From the NCBI GenBank assembly GCA_003218755.1, contig QHOK01000036.1:1-38835 (forward strand): a stretch of 38,835 nt of DNA, given 5' to 3'. Below the pieces are notes generated by a model. That model was not told where the DNA came from and searched no databases. It was given only the letters and a program-made list of their open reading frames with translations. The first letter of the stretch is position 1. Every line of letters begins with the position of its first letter. A program made the translations under genes and the position numbers. Origin of the DNA: Verrucomicrobiota bacterium (GTDB lineage: Bacteria; Verrucomicrobiota; Verrucomicrobiia; Chthoniobacterales; UBA10450). Positions 24,850-33,235 of the stretch are shown here, in pieces.

Positions 24850-26768
24850 TTGGCACGCTGGATCCAAAAATTCCGCCGGGGCCGCTCGCTCAGAAATGGC
24901 GCAGCCACCGTGACCATTCGCGCTTAGTGAGTCCAAACAACCGGCGAAAGTTTGACATCATCGTTGTAGGCAGCGGTCTGGCCGGTGGATCAGCGGCGGC
25001 CACTCTCGGTGAGCTGGGATATCGGGTGAAATGCTTTTGTTTCCAGGATTCGGCGCGCCGCGCGCACTCGATTGCTGCCCAAGGCGGAATTAACGCGGCA
25101 AAAAACTATCAGAACGATGGCGACAGTGTTTATCGATTGTTCCACGACACGATAAAAGGCGGCGATTTTCGATCCCGCGAAGCGAACGTTTACCGCCTCG
25201 CTGAAATCAGCAACAACATCATCGACCAGTGCGTTGCGCAGGGGGTACCGTTCGCCCGCGAATACGGCGGATTGCTCGCCAACCGCTCCTTCGGTGGCGC
25301 TCAGGTATCACGGACTTTCTACGCGCGCGGCCAGACTGGCCAGCAACTTTTGCTCGGCTGTTATCAGGCGCTCTGTCGCCAAATCGCCAGGGACACTGTG
25401 CGGATGTTTCCGCAGACGGAGATGCTCGATCTGGTAATCGTGGACGGACAAGCCAAGGGAATTATCACGCGCAGTTTATGCTCAGGAAAAATCGACAGGC
25501 ACGCGGCCGATGCCGTCGTGCTCGCCACCGGCGGATACGGAAACGTTTTTTATCTTTCGACCAATGCGCGCGGCTGCAACGTCACAGCCACGTATCGCGC
25601 TTACAAACGGGGCGCGCTTTTTGCCAATCCAGCCTTTACGCAAATTCATCCTACGTGCATCCCGGTCAGTGGCGAACACCAATCCAAGCTCACGCTGATG
25701 TCCGAGTCGTTGCGGAACGATGGACGCGTTTGGGTCCCGAAACGAAAGGAGGATCGCGACAAGCCGCCGGGTGAAATTCCGGAACAAGAACGCGATTATT
25801 ATCTCGAACGAAAATATCCCAGCTACGGCAACCTTGCGCCGCGTGATATTTCATCACGCGCAGCGAAGGAAGTTTGCGATGAGGGCCGCGGCGTCGGTCC
25901 CGGTGGACGAGGCGTGTATCTGGATTTTGCCGACGCGATTAAGCGCCTTGGCGAAGATACGATTCGCGAACGCTACGGAAATTTGTTTGAAGTCTATGAA
26001 AAGATCACCGGTGAAAACGCCTATAAGGTGCCGATGCGAATTTACCCCGCAGTCCATTACACGATGGGTGGCCTTTGGGTCGATTACGATCTGATGAGCA
26101 ATGTGCCGGGTTTGTTTGTGATCGGCGAAGCGAATTTTTCGGATCACGGCGCGAACCGGCTCGGGGCCAGTGCACTTATGCAAGGCTTGGCTGACGGTTA
26201 TTTTATTTTGCCTAATACGCTGCCGAATTATCTCGCCAGCCAAATGGGAAAACGACCGTCGCCCGATTTTCCGGAATTTGAAAACGCCGAAAACGAAGTG
26301 CGTGCGCGGATCGAGAGACTCCTCACCGTCAATGGAACACGTTCGCTCGATTCGTTTCACCGCGAGCTCGGCGTTCTTCTTTGGGACCAATGTGGAATGT
26401 CGCGCCATGAGAAAGGATTGCGCGAGTCGCTGCAAAAAATTCCAGAACTGCGAGAACAATTCTGGCGCGATGTGCGCGTCCTGGGCAGCGACGAAGATTT
26501 TAACCAGTCCCTGGAACGCGCCGGACGCGTTGCCGATTTCCTCGAATTCGCCGAGCTGATGTGCATGGATGCGCTTGAGCGCGACGAATCTGCCGGAGCG
26601 CATTTTCGCGAGGAACATCAAACGGCTGATGGCGAGGCGCTCCGCGACGACGAACACCACGCAGCAGTGTTCGCCTGGGAATTTCAAGGCAACGGGCAAC
26701 CGCCAAAGCTGCATCGCGAACCGCTACGTTTCGAAACGGTGCATCTGACGCAAAGGAGCTATAAGTGA
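24846..26768 (+). CDS. sdhA: Succinate dehydrogenase flavoprotein subunit
   Basis: The catalytic subunit oxidises succinate to fumarate with covalently bound FAD. The 640-residue protein has the FAD-binding [12 protein letters not shown] (about 40-51) and [15 protein letters not shown], where His74 corresponds to the flavinylated histidine. [19 protein letters not shown] (catalytic Arg) and [16 protein letters not shown] follow, then [19 protein letters not shown]. This is the form paired with diheme cytochrome b subunits. The ATG at 24846 overlaps the sdhC stop. After its stop a 30-bp dispersed repeat separates it from sdhB, but the three genes still read as one unit. Confidence 0.97.
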   Translation: MIGTLDPKIPPGPLAQKWRSHRDHSRLVSPNNRRKFDIIVVGSGLAGGSAAATLGELGYRVKCFCFQDSARRAHSIAAQGGINAAKNYQNDGDSVYRLFHDTIKGGDFRSREANVYRLAEISNNIIDQCVAQGVPFAREYGGLLANRSFGGAQVSRTFYARGQTGQQLLLGCYQALCRQIARDTVRMFPQTEMLDLVIVDGQAKGIITRSLCSGKIDRHAADAVVLATGGYGNVFYLSTNARGCNVTATYRAYKRGALFANPAFTQIHPTCIPVSGEHQSKLTLMSESLRNDGRVWVPKRKEDRDKPPGEIPEQERDYYLERKYPSYGNLAPRDISSRAAKEVCDEGRGVGPGGRGVYLDFADAIKRLGEDTIRERYGNLFEVYEKITGENAYKVPMRIYPAVHYTMGGLWVDYDLMSNVPGLFVIGEANFSDHGANRLGASALMQGLADGYFILPNTLPNYLASQMGKRPSPDFPEFENAENEVRARIERLLTVNGTRSLDSFHRELGVLLWDQCGMSRHEKGLRESLQKIPELREQFWRDVRVLGSDEDFNQSLERAGRVADFLEFAELMCMDALERDESAGAHFREEHQTADGEALRDDEHHAAVFAWEFQGNGQPPKLHREPLRFETVHLTQRSYK

Positions 26769-26770
26769 TC

Positions 26771-26800
26771 TGTCATTCCGAGCGAAGTCGAGGAATCTCT
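26771..26800 (+). repeat. TGTCATTCCGAGCGAAG repeat, single arm
   Basis: A 30-base unit starting TGTCATTCCGAGCGAAGTCG is identical to 28591-28620. Only one arm is present here, between sdhA and sdhB. Variants occur at 29379-29464 and, strongly decayed, at about 15228-15260. Confidence 0.75.
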
Positions 26801-26815
26801 CATTTTTCGTAATCA

Positions 26816-27571
26816 ATGAATTTCAAGCTCAAAATTTGGCGTCAAACGAACGCACAAACACCCGGCAAACTTGTCGATTACGACGTTCGCGACATTTCGC
26901 CGCACACGTCGTTTCTCGAAATGCTCGACATCCTGAACGAACAATTGCTCGGGCGCGGCGAGGAGCCGATCGCGTTCGATTCCGATTGCCGCGAAGGCAT
27001 TTGCGGAACATGCGCGCTCACGGTCAATGGCGAAGCCCACGGTCCCGATCACCCTGGCGCTGTCTGCGAGCTTTACATGCGAAAATTTCGAGATGGCGCC
27101 ACGATCACAATCGAGCCATTTCGCGTCGGCGCCTTCCCGATCGTCAAAGATCTGGTGATCGATCGAAGCCCGCTGGATCGCATCGTGCAAGCGGGCGGGT
27201 TCATCAGTGCCCGCGCCGGGTCCGCCCCGGAAGCAAATTCGATCCTCATTCCCAAACATGACGCCGACCTGGCGATGGAAGCGGCGGCCTGCATCGGCTG
27301 CGGCGCGTGCGCTGCAGCTTGTCCAAATGGGTCGGCGATGCTTTTCACCGCGGCGAAAGTCTCGCACTTATCGCTTTTGCCGCAGGGCTATCCGGAACGA
27401 GAAAGCCGAGTCCTGAAAATGGTGCGCGTGATGGATGCGGAAGGATTCGGCAATTGCACCAACACTTACGAGTGCGAAGCAGTGTGTCCCGCCGAGATCA
27501 GCGCCAGTTTCATTGCAAAACTGAATCGCGAGTACGCGCGAGCGAGATTGCGCAAAAGCGCAGGCGAGTAA
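26816..27571 (+). CDS. sdhB: Succinate dehydrogenase iron-sulfur subunit
   Basis: This subunit carries electrons from FAD to quinone through three clusters. Its 251 residues show all ligands: the [2Fe-2S] set Cys58, Cys63, Cys66 (CREGICGTC) and Cys84; the [4Fe-4S] motif CIGCGACAAACP (Cys159, 162, 165); and the [3Fe-4S] set in FGNCTNTYECEAVCP (Cys169, Cys214, Cys220, with Cys224 joining the first). The order and spacing are those of the class associated with five-helix anchors. It lies 47 bp after sdhA, with a dispersed repeat in the gap. It is followed by a MITE-like element at 27593. Confidence 0.97.
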   Translation: MNFKLKIWRQTNAQTPGKLVDYDVRDISPHTSFLEMLDILNEQLLGRGEEPIAFDSDCREGICGTCALTVNGEAHGPDHPGAVCELYMRKFRDGATITIEPFRVGAFPIVKDLVIDRSPLDRIVQAGGFISARAGSAPEANSILIPKHDADLAMEAAACIGCGACAAACPNGSAMLFTAAKVSHLSLLPQGYPERESRVLKMVRVMDAEGFGNCTNTYECEAVCPAEISASFIAKLNREYARARLRKSAGE

Positions 27572-27592
27572 TCTCGCGCGGTTCGCACCTCT

Positions 27593-27742
27593 GGGTAGCG
27601 CACGCGTCTCGCGTGCTGGTTTCGGCGTCGCGCCGAAACAACCTTTTCTTTAACTTCCGCCGTCGGCGACGATTAAGGGTCCTAAAGGAAGTTCGTGATC
27701 GCGAGGACGCGCTCGCCAGCACGCGAGACGCATGCGCTACCC
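27593..27742. mobile_element. MITE-like element with 27-bp terminal inverted repeats, copy 1
   Basis: The left end GGGTAGCGCACGCGTCTCGC and on to GTGCTGG (27593-27619) is the inverse of the right end 27716-27742, with one mismatch. The 150-bp unit has a small inner hairpin (GTTTCGGCGTCGCGCCGAAAC) and no coding capacity. A second copy is at 32200-32346 with conserved ends and a diverged middle. The right end contains the stop codon of ispE. The mobilising enzyme is not in the window. Confidence 0.85.
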
Positions 27743-28576
27743 GATCGTTTGGCATGCGCGCGTCCACAACTCGGGATCGAGCTCGGCTTTCGCGCGTTTT
27801 GCCAGAACGTCGGCATCTGCGTTAGGGCGCAACGTCGCGAACATCGTCGAGCCGGAACCGGACATCAGTGCCGCGCCGACTTCCGGCTGCTCAAGCAACC
27901 ACATCTTCAGTTGCGCGAGAAAAACAAATTTTTCGAAAACTGGTCGCTCGAGATCGTTCATGAAACTCTGCTTAGCGAATTGTTGAGCTGCGTAAGAGAC
28001 GCCTGGAATTTCTTGCGAGTCTCGCCAGCGGTGATATGCCGATGCCGTAGAGACGCCAAATTCTGGCTTCAATAACAGGATCGAGAGTTCTTCTTTCAAC
28101 TTCACAGGCGTGACCAGTTCGCCGCGTCCCTTACAGAGTGCGGTAGACTGAAAAATAAAAAATGGAATGTCCGATCCGATTGATTCCGCTATTTCCGCCA
28201 GCGTTTCGCGCGGCAATTTCGCTTCGAATAGGTCGTTGAGCGCCAGCAGAGTGGAAGCCGCGTCGCTGCTCCCCCCACCCAAGCCCGCATCGTGCGGAAT
28301 TTTCTTTTTTAGCTCAATTGAAATCGCCGGCGTGATCTTTGTCGCGGCAAAAAAACTTTTCGCGCCGCGCACAATTAGATTTTCGTCGCCTGTCGGCAAA
28401 GAGAGATCATCGCAGCTAAACTCGATTCCCTTCTCGCAGTCTGCCTTGTCGATTTCGATCTGGTCGCAAAGCGAAATCGGAGCGATGAGCGTCTCGATTT
28501 CGTGAAAGCCGTCGTTACGCCGGCCGAGAATCCTCAGGGAAAGGTTAATCTTCGCAGGAGCAAAAACTTGCATCAT
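27737..28576 (-). CDS. ispE: 4-diphosphocytidyl-2-C-methyl-D-erythritol kinase
   Basis: IspE phosphorylates 4-diphosphocytidyl-methylerythritol in the MEP isoprenoid pathway. The 279-residue protein starts MMQVFAPAKINLSLRILGRR, the usual IspE opening, and has the GHMP-kinase ATP loop PHDAGLGGGSSDAAS plus the C-terminal GAALMSGSGSTMFA. The frame is open further upstream, but that part encodes a translated dispersed repeat, so the tandem ATGs at 28576/28573 are the start. The TAG stop at 27737-27739 lies inside the terminal repeat of the adjacent MITE, so the original C-terminus may have been replaced by a few residues. Confidence 0.93.
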   Translation of the reverse strand: MMQVFAPAKINLSLRILGRRNDGFHEIETLIAPISLCDQIEIDKADCEKGIEFSCDDLSLPTGDENLIVRGAKSFFAATKITPAISIELKKKIPHDAGLGGGSSDAASTLLALNDLFEAKLPRETLAEIAESIGSDIPFFIFQSTALCKGRGELVTPVKLKEELSILLLKPEFGVSTASAYHRWRDSQEIPGVSYAAQQFAKQSFMNDLERPVFEKFVFLAQLKMWLLEQPEVGAALMSGSGSTMFATLRPNADADVLAKRAKAELDPELWTRACQTIG

Positions 28577-28590
28577 TTTGCAATTTGCTC

Positions 28591-28670
28591 TGTCATTCCG
28601 AGCGAAGTCGAGGAATCTCTTACTGTTGGTTGGAACATTGAGAGATGTCTCGACTCCGCTCGACATGACA
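28591..28670. repeat. TGTCATTCCGAGCGAAG palindromic repeat between ispE and pyrF
   Basis: The left arm 28591-28620 (TGTCATTCCGAGCGAAGTCG and on to AGGAATCTCT) is opposed by the right arm 28641-28670, which read in reverse complement is TGTCATGTCGAGCGGAGTCG and on. The 80-bp unit can fold into a long hairpin. It fills most of the divergent promoter gap between ispE and pyrF. Confidence 0.8.
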
Positions 28671-28684
28671 GGTTGGACTTAGGA

Positions 28685-29377
28685 ATGACAAACATTGCTG
28701 ACAAAATCATCGTGGCGCTGGATGTCGCGACAAAACGGCAGGCGCTCAGTCTCGTCGAGCAATTGCGCGACCAGGTTTCGTTTTTCAAAGTCGGCTTGCA
28801 ACTTTACACGGCCGAAGGCCCAGAAATCGTGCGCGCCGTCTTATCTACCAGCGCAAAAGTGTGGCTGGATCTCAAGCTGTATGATATCCCGAACACGGTC
28901 GCAAGGGCCGTCGAATCGGCGAGCAATCTTGGTGTGCAGATGCTCACCATTCACTTGAGCGGTGGAAGCGAAATGATTCGCGCCGCGACCGCGGCTCGCC
29001 CCAACAAGATGTTGCTCCTCGGCGTGACTGTTTTAACAAGCGCGACGGAACAAACGCTGCGCGAAATTGGAATCGCCGACAAAGTGGACGATCAGGTCGT
29101 GCGCCTGGCTAAATTGGGCGTGGAGGCAGACATCGATGGAATTGTCGCGAGCGCGCACGAAATCAAAATGCTGCGGACAGAATTCGGAGACAAAATTAAG
29201 ATCGCCGTTCAGGGAATTCGTCCGACTTGGGCGGACCCGGGCGACCAAAAACGATTTATGGCGCCGCGCCAGGCAGTCGAAGCAGGCGCGGACTATATCG
29301 GTATTGGCCGGCCAATTACTGCACACCGAAACCCGCGAGAAGCCGTCGCTAAAGTTTTGGATGAGCTTCACACCTGA
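28685..29377 (+). CDS. pyrF: Orotidine 5'-phosphate decarboxylase
   Basis: PyrF makes UMP from OMP, the last step of pyrimidine synthesis. The 230-residue protein starts MTNIADKIIVALDV (ligand Asp13) and has FFKVGLQL (Lys35) and the catalytic array LDLKLYDIPNT with Asp62, Lys64 and Asp67. The phosphate-binding end GIRPTWADPGDQKR and GADYIGIGRPIT follows. These fit the group I family. ATG 28685 is chosen because the family's opening follows directly; the open frame upstream is repeat-derived. The start lies just after the palindromic repeat, and another copy follows the stop. Confidence 0.95.
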   Translation: MTNIADKIIVALDVATKRQALSLVEQLRDQVSFFKVGLQLYTAEGPEIVRAVLSTSAKVWLDLKLYDIPNTVARAVESASNLGVQMLTIHLSGGSEMIRAATAARPNKMLLLGVTVLTSATEQTLREIGIADKVDDQVVRLAKLGVEADIDGIVASAHEIKMLRTEFGDKIKIAVQGIRPTWADPGDQKRFMAPRQAVEAGADYIGIGRPITAHRNPREAVAKVLDELHT

Positions 29378-29378
29378 T

Positions 29379-29464
29379 TGTCATGTGGAGCGAAGTCGAC
29401 ATATCCCGGGAAGTACTCACCGCAATGCAACGGGGTTCCTTGACTTCGCTTCGCTCGGAATGAC
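29379..29464. repeat. TGTCAT...AATGAC palindromic repeat between pyrF and the lipM-like gene
   Basis: The element begins TGTCATGTGGAGCGAAGTCG and ends with CTTCGCTTCGCTCGGAATGAC, which are inverted relatives of the unit at 28591. It starts 2 bp after the pyrF stop. Its final GGAATGAC contains the ATG of the next gene. Confidence 0.75.
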
Positions 29465-30167
29465 TGAGAATTTATTCGCCAGGCTTGGTGTCTATCAGGA
29501 CGACTCTGCATGCTCGGCAGCGATGAACATGGCCATCGACGAAGCGCTGCTCGAGTATGCCACGTTTCCTTCGATTCGATTTTACCGATGGCACTGCCCT
29601 GCCCTGTCGTTTGGTTATTTCGGCAGATTTAGTGATGTCGCTGATCATGCTTCCGCGCGCGATGTAGTCCGGCGCTGGACGGGCGGCGGAATCGTTTTTC
29701 ACGGAGACGATCTCACCTACTCGATTGTAATTCCCGTGAGCGATGCCGTCTGCAATGAATCATCGATGTCACTATACGAAAAAATTCATCGCGCGTTGGT
29801 CAATGCGTTCAACGGAATCGGTAAGCGCGCAGTTGTAGCCGGGGGCGTGGACTTCCGCGGCATTGCGGCTGCCATGCGAACCGCTGTCAGCGCCAGCGGC
29901 TACAATTGTTTTGCGAATCCGGTCCGCGCGGACGTGATGATCGATAGCCGCAAGATCGCTGGATCGGCACAGCGCCGGACCCGCCGCGGATTGTTGCAGC
30001 AAGGCAGCATTCAAGGAGTCGAGCTTGAGAATGGCCTGGCGGAACGATTTGCCGAAGAGCTGTCGACCAATTGCGAGCCGCGGAGTTTGCCGAAGGCCGT
30101 TCATTGCCGAGCGCGGGAAATCGCCGCGCGAAAGTACGCAACCGATGCATGGCTGCGTAAACGCTGA
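29460..30167 (+). CDS. Lipoyl/octanoyl transferase of the LipM/LplA family
   Basis: This 235-residue protein belongs to the biotin/lipoate ligase fold family that attaches octanoyl or lipoyl groups to the 2-oxoacid dehydrogenase and glycine cleavage carrier domains. Motifs are RRWTGGGIVFHGDDLTYSI, then NCFANPVRADVMIDSRKIAGSAQRR with Cys150 and the family lysine Lys165, then LLQQGSI. A cysteine at 150 in this context is how LipM octanoyltransferases carry the acyl thioester; E. coli-type LplA ligases lack it and have an extra C-terminal domain. Octanoyl-ACP transfer is therefore the better guess, though lipoate salvage is not excluded. The ATG at 29460 comes from the repeat just upstream; no better start is visible. 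Confidence 0.82.
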   Translation: MTENLFARLGVYQDDSACSAAMNMAIDEALLEYATFPSIRFYRWHCPALSFGYFGRFSDVADHASARDVVRRWTGGGIVFHGDDLTYSIVIPVSDAVCNESSMSLYEKIHRALVNAFNGIGKRAVVAGGVDFRGIAAAMRTAVSASGYNCFANPVRADVMIDSRKIAGSAQRRTRRGLLQQGSIQGVELENGLAERFAEELSTNCEPRSLPKAVHCRAREIAARKYATDAWLRKR

Positions 30168-30279
30168 GCGGTCTTCGGCAAGCTGGTGCTGAAGACAGGA
30201 CGCTGGCAGCGTGCGCTCACCAGAAAATTTGCGGCGCGAAGCTTTGACAAGCTAGAACCTGCCCCGCTATTCTCGCCTC

Positions 30280-31323
30280 GTGGAATTTTCCGCGCGCTCA
30301 CTACCGAGGCGGACTGGTGTTACGGCGACCGCTTCGCCTGCCAGTTCGCTCGCTCAGGTCGCGCGGCTCGTTCAGCCGCACCTCGAAGAAGTCGAGACCC
30401 GCATTTCCCAACAAGCCGCGGCTTTTGATCCGGCGCTCGAAGGTTACGTCGTTTATGCAATCGGAAGTCGCGGCAAACGTCTCCGCCCGCTTCTGTCTCT
30501 TCTCGCCGGCGGCGCCACGGGCAAGATAAACTCGAACCACGTCGATCTCGCCGTGATCGTGGAGCTCATCCATATCGCCACGCTCGTGCATGACGACGTG
30601 ATGGATGAAGCAGAACGCCGTCGCGCCCAGCCCACCGCGAACGCGCGCTGGGGAAATTCGCTGAGCGTTTTGCTGGGCGATTGTCTCTTCGCGCATGCGC
30701 TCACGTTATCGACAAATTTTGAGAACTCAGGTATCGGTCGCGCGATTGCGCGTACGGCCGCCACCGTCTGCTCTGGGGAAATGATCCAGACGCAGCGCCG
30801 GTTCGATCTAAACCTCACCGTGCAGGATTATCTACGGATCGTAGAAATGAAGACCGGCTCGCTTTTTTCTACTGCAGCCGAATTGGCCGCGGTGCTCAGC
30901 GAAGCCGAGCCTAACGTGATCGAAACATTCAAGAATTTCGGAATTCAGGTCGGCACGGCATATCAGATTTACGATGATTGCGTCGATCTTGCCGGCAGCG
31001 AGAGCGTCACTGGCAAAACACTTGGGACCGACCTGCGAAAAGGCAAATTTACGCTGCCAGTTTTGATTTTCCTGGGTTCGGCTTCGGAGTTCGAGCGGGA
31101 ACGCTGTTGCCAGCTTGTGCTCGAAGAACAAATCGAAGAAATGATCGAGCTCCTGAAGAATGGCGCGAACGACGGCGCGTTAAACGAGTCAATCGCAGCC
31201 GGCAGCGATTTGATTCGCGAAGCGCAATGCACGCTGGATGCAATCGCGTCGAATCCTTACGCCGACGCGCTTTTTTCTCTCGGCGACGCCTTGTGCGAGA
31301 TGTTCGATCAACTTCGTGTCTAA
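30280..31323 (+). CDS. Long-chain polyprenyl diphosphate synthase
   Basis: This trans-prenyltransferase extends allylic diphosphates with isopentenyl diphosphate. The 347-residue protein (GTG start at 30280) has GSRGKRLRPLL, the first Asp-rich motif LVHDDVMDEA (Asp105, Asp106, Asp109), GDCLFAHAL, and the second motif YDDCVDLAG (Asp232, Asp233, Asp236) followed by GTDLRKGKFTLPVL. Length and motifs fit octaprenyl/heptaprenyl synthases (IspB/HepT) that make quinone side chains. The region upstream (30168-30279) holds no gene. The first ~20 residues are weakly supported and a later start is possible. Confidence 0.92.
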   Translation: MEFSARSLPRRTGVTATASPASSLAQVARLVQPHLEEVETRISQQAAAFDPALEGYVVYAIGSRGKRLRPLLSLLAGGATGKINSNHVDLAVIVELIHIATLVHDDVMDEAERRRAQPTANARWGNSLSVLLGDCLFAHALTLSTNFENSGIGRAIARTAATVCSGEMIQTQRRFDLNLTVQDYLRIVEMKTGSLFSTAAELAAVLSEAEPNVIETFKNFGIQVGTAYQIYDDCVDLAGSESVTGKTLGTDLRKGKFTLPVLIFLGSASEFERERCCQLVLEEQIEEMIELLKNGANDGALNESIAAGSDLIREAQCTLDAIASNPYADALFSLGDALCEMFDQLRV

Positions 31324-31333
31324 ACCGATCCAT

Positions 31334-31388
31334 GGAGGGTCGAGCTCCTGCGAGATTTTAGCCCGGCGTCGCCGGAGCTCCGCCCTCC
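31334..31388. repeat. GGAGGG...CCCTCC palindrome between prenyl synthase and radC
   Basis: GGAGGGTCGAGCTCCTGCGA pairs with GCCGGAGCTCCGCCCTCC across a short loop containing ATTTTAG. It begins 11 bp after the prenyl synthase stop, where it could act as a hairpin that ends or protects the transcript. Confidence 0.6.
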
Positions 31389-31401
31389 AAATTCTGATTA
31401 A

Positions 31402-32097
31402 ATGTCGCAGCTTAAAATCCGCGAAATGCCGCAGGATGAGCGGCCCCGAGAAAAACTGCTTGCACGCGGAGTATCGGCACTGAGCGATCCGGAATTGATC
31501 GCGATTCTCTTGCGCACAGGATTGCGTGGCGCAAACGCAGTTGAAGTAGGGCGGCAACTTCTCGAAAAGTATAAGTCCCTCACGGGTATAAGCCGGTGCA
31601 GCGTAAAGGAACTGCGCAAGATTCCAGGCATCGGTCAGACGAAAGCTCTTGAGTTGGTAGCAGCGTTTGGCTTGGGCCAACGCCTCGCACGCGAAACATT
31701 ATCGAAGCAAAAACTCGATTCACCTGAACTCGTGAGCGAACTCGTCGGGCCGGAAATGCGTCGGCTGCGTACCGAGTCGCTGCGTGTCATCTTGCTCGAT
31801 ACGCGATATCGCCTTCTGCATATTGAAGAGGTTTCACTCGGCAGCCTCAACGAGAGCATCGCGCATCCGCGTGAAATTTTTCGCCCAGCTCTGACTTATT
31901 CGGCCCACGCCGTGATTGTCGTGCACAATCATCCGTCCGGTGACGCCTCGCCAAGCCAGACGGACCACAGTCTGACGCGACGCCTGGCCGAGGCCGCCGA
32001 GTTGTTACAGATCAAATTGCTCGACCACATCATCATCGGCGCGCCGTCGGGAGGAAGCCCGGGCTATTTCAGTTTCAAGGAAGCAGGCGTGTTGTAA
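31402..32097 (+). CDS. radC: RadC family JAB-domain protein
   Basis: The 231-residue protein has an N-terminal helix-hairpin-helix (RKIPGIGQTKALEL, about 72-86) and a C-terminal JAB/MPN metal site HNHPSGDASPSQTD, with His175, His177 and Asp188 as ligands. The family (UPF0758) was linked to DNA repair, but its biochemical role is unproven; the JAB domain suggests a metal-dependent hydrolase. It starts with ATG 14 bp after the palindrome and lies 40 bp before a decayed lpxA-like fragment. Confidence 0.92.
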   Translation: MSQLKIREMPQDERPREKLLARGVSALSDPELIAILLRTGLRGANAVEVGRQLLEKYKSLTGISRCSVKELRKIPGIGQTKALELVAAFGLGQRLARETLSKQKLDSPELVSELVGPEMRRLRTESLRVILLDTRYRLLHIEEVSLGSLNESIAHPREIFRPALTYSAHAVIVVHNHPSGDASPSQTDHSLTRRLAEAAELLQIKLLDHIIIGAPSGGSPGYFSFKEAGVL

Positions 32098-32137
32098 GAA
32101 CGGAAAATCCGAAATTCAAATTTCAAAATCCGAAACG

Positions 32138-32197
32138 ATGAGCAGCGTCAGAATTCGTCCCACCGCAATTGTCGATCGCCATGCGGAAATTGGAAAT
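32138..32197 (+). pseudogene. Decayed copy of the lpxA 5' end
   Basis: An ATG at 32138 opens a frame whose first 20 codons (MSSVRIRPTAIVDRHAEIGN) match the start of the LpxA protein 275 bp downstream (KIHPTAIVDPDGQIGA), with about 70% identity over 44 bases at the DNA level by eye. The match stops where the MITE begins at about 32200. The frame continues through the element to a stop at 32416 that overlaps the real lpxA ATG, but that part is translated repeat. It reads as a partial duplication, or as the stump of a second hexapeptide acyltransferase gene broken by the element. Confidence 0.6.
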
Positions 32198-32199
32198 CC

Positions 32200-32346
32200 G
32201 GGTAGCGCACGCGTCTCGCGTGCTGGTTTCGGCATCGCGCCGAAACAGTCTTTCGTTGTGCGGTATTTGGTCAGTAAGCATTTCGCCAACAAAAGTCCGC
32301 GGCCGCGAGCACGCGTTCGCCAGCATGCGAGACGCATGCGCTACCG
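32200..32346. mobile_element. MITE-like element with inverted termini, copy 2
   Basis: The ends GGGTAGCGCACGCGTCTCGC and GCGAGACGCATGCGCTACC match the copy at 27593, including GCTGGTTTCGGC and CGCGCCGAAACA just inside. The middle (about 32250-32310) differs, which suggests an old insertion. It sits exactly at the break of the lpxA-like stump. Confidence 0.85.
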
Positions 32347-32412
32347 GGACTGCGATCGCGCGCTTGAACACGTGAAACCGGCGACAGTCGCCATCGACAC
32401 AAGCTCGCAGCA

Positions 32413-33228
32413 ATGACCGCCCGCGCGAAGATTCATCCAACTGCGATTGTCGATCCGGACGGGCAAATCGGCGCTGATGTGGAGATCGGCCCGTTTTCGA
32501 TCGTCGGGCCGCACGCTATGATCGGTGAGAAAACCGTCGTGCAATCACACGTCGTGATCGAAGGCAAGGTGACGATCGGCACCGGAAATTTTATTGGACA
32601 CGGCGCGATCATCGGCGCGCCGCCGCAGGACATTTCATTCTCGCCGGAACGAAAAACCAGCGTCGAGATCGGGAACGACAACGTCATCCGCGAGTACTGC
32701 ACGATTCATCGTGGCAGCGCCAATGGCACCGCCACGAAAATCGGCGACAAGAATTTTGTTATGGCAGGCGCACACATCGGACACAATTGCCTCATTGGAA
32801 ACAACATTGTTATTGCGAACAACTGCTTGTTGGCTGGGCACGTGTGCGTGGATGACGGTGCATTTCTCGGCGGTGCATCGACGTTCCACCAATCCATGCA
32901 CATCGGGCGCCTGGTGATGGTGCAGGGCAGCTCGGCGTTCGGCAAAGACATTCCGCCATTCGTGATCGCAGCGGAGCGCAATTACGTCTTCGGCTTGAAC
33001 GTGGTCGGGCTGCGCCGCGCGGGCTTCAGCGCGAAAGATCGAGGCGAAATCAAGGCAGCATTCAAGCTAATTTATCTGAGCGGACTCAACATCTCGCAAG
33101 CGCTCGAAAAAGCTGGGACGATGAAGTTCTCCGCACCAGCACGCGAATTCGTCGATTTCGTCGCAAACGCAGAAAAACGCGGCATTTGCCCGCTCAAACG
33201 CGGCCGGGACGAGCACAAAGAATTCTAG
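32413..33228 (+). CDS. lpxA: Acyl-ACP--UDP-N-acetylglucosamine O-acyltransferase
   Basis: LpxA adds a hydroxyacyl chain to UDP-GlcNAc, the first step of lipid A synthesis, in the cytosol. The 271-residue protein is a left-handed beta helix of hexapeptide repeats (IHPTAIV, IGADVEIGPFSIVGP, IGNNIVIANNCLLAG). The catalytic histidine is His124 in AHIGHNCLIG. After it come GGASTFHQSMHIG and the helical C-terminus FGLNVVGLRRAGFSAKDRG with LIYLSGLNISQALEK. This is direct evidence for a lipid A-type outer membrane. The start ATG overlaps the stop of the decayed upstream frame (ATGA). Confidence 0.95.
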   Translation: MTARAKIHPTAIVDPDGQIGADVEIGPFSIVGPHAMIGEKTVVQSHVVIEGKVTIGTGNFIGHGAIIGAPPQDISFSPERKTSVEIGNDNVIREYCTIHRGSANGTATKIGDKNFVMAGAHIGHNCLIGNNIVIANNCLLAGHVCVDDGAFLGGASTFHQSMHIGRLVMVQGSSAFGKDIPPFVIAAERNYVFGLNVVGLRRAGFSAKDRGEIKAAFKLIYLSGLNISQALEKAGTMKFSAPAREFVDFVANAEKRGICPLKRGRDEHKEF

Positions 33229-33235
33229 CGCGACG

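Noticed and set aside
25854-26714. 286-codon open frame antisense to sdhA
   Set aside because: A shadow of a highly conserved flavoprotein gene; no independent signal.
30168-30279. Small gene between the lipM-like gene and the prenyl synthase
   Set aside because: Open frames are short, have no start with a binding site, and the sequence looks like another intergenic repeat.
32138-32416. The full 92-codon frame upstream of lpxA as an intact gene
   Set aside because: Only the first 20 codons resemble a protein; the rest translates the MITE and differs in character.
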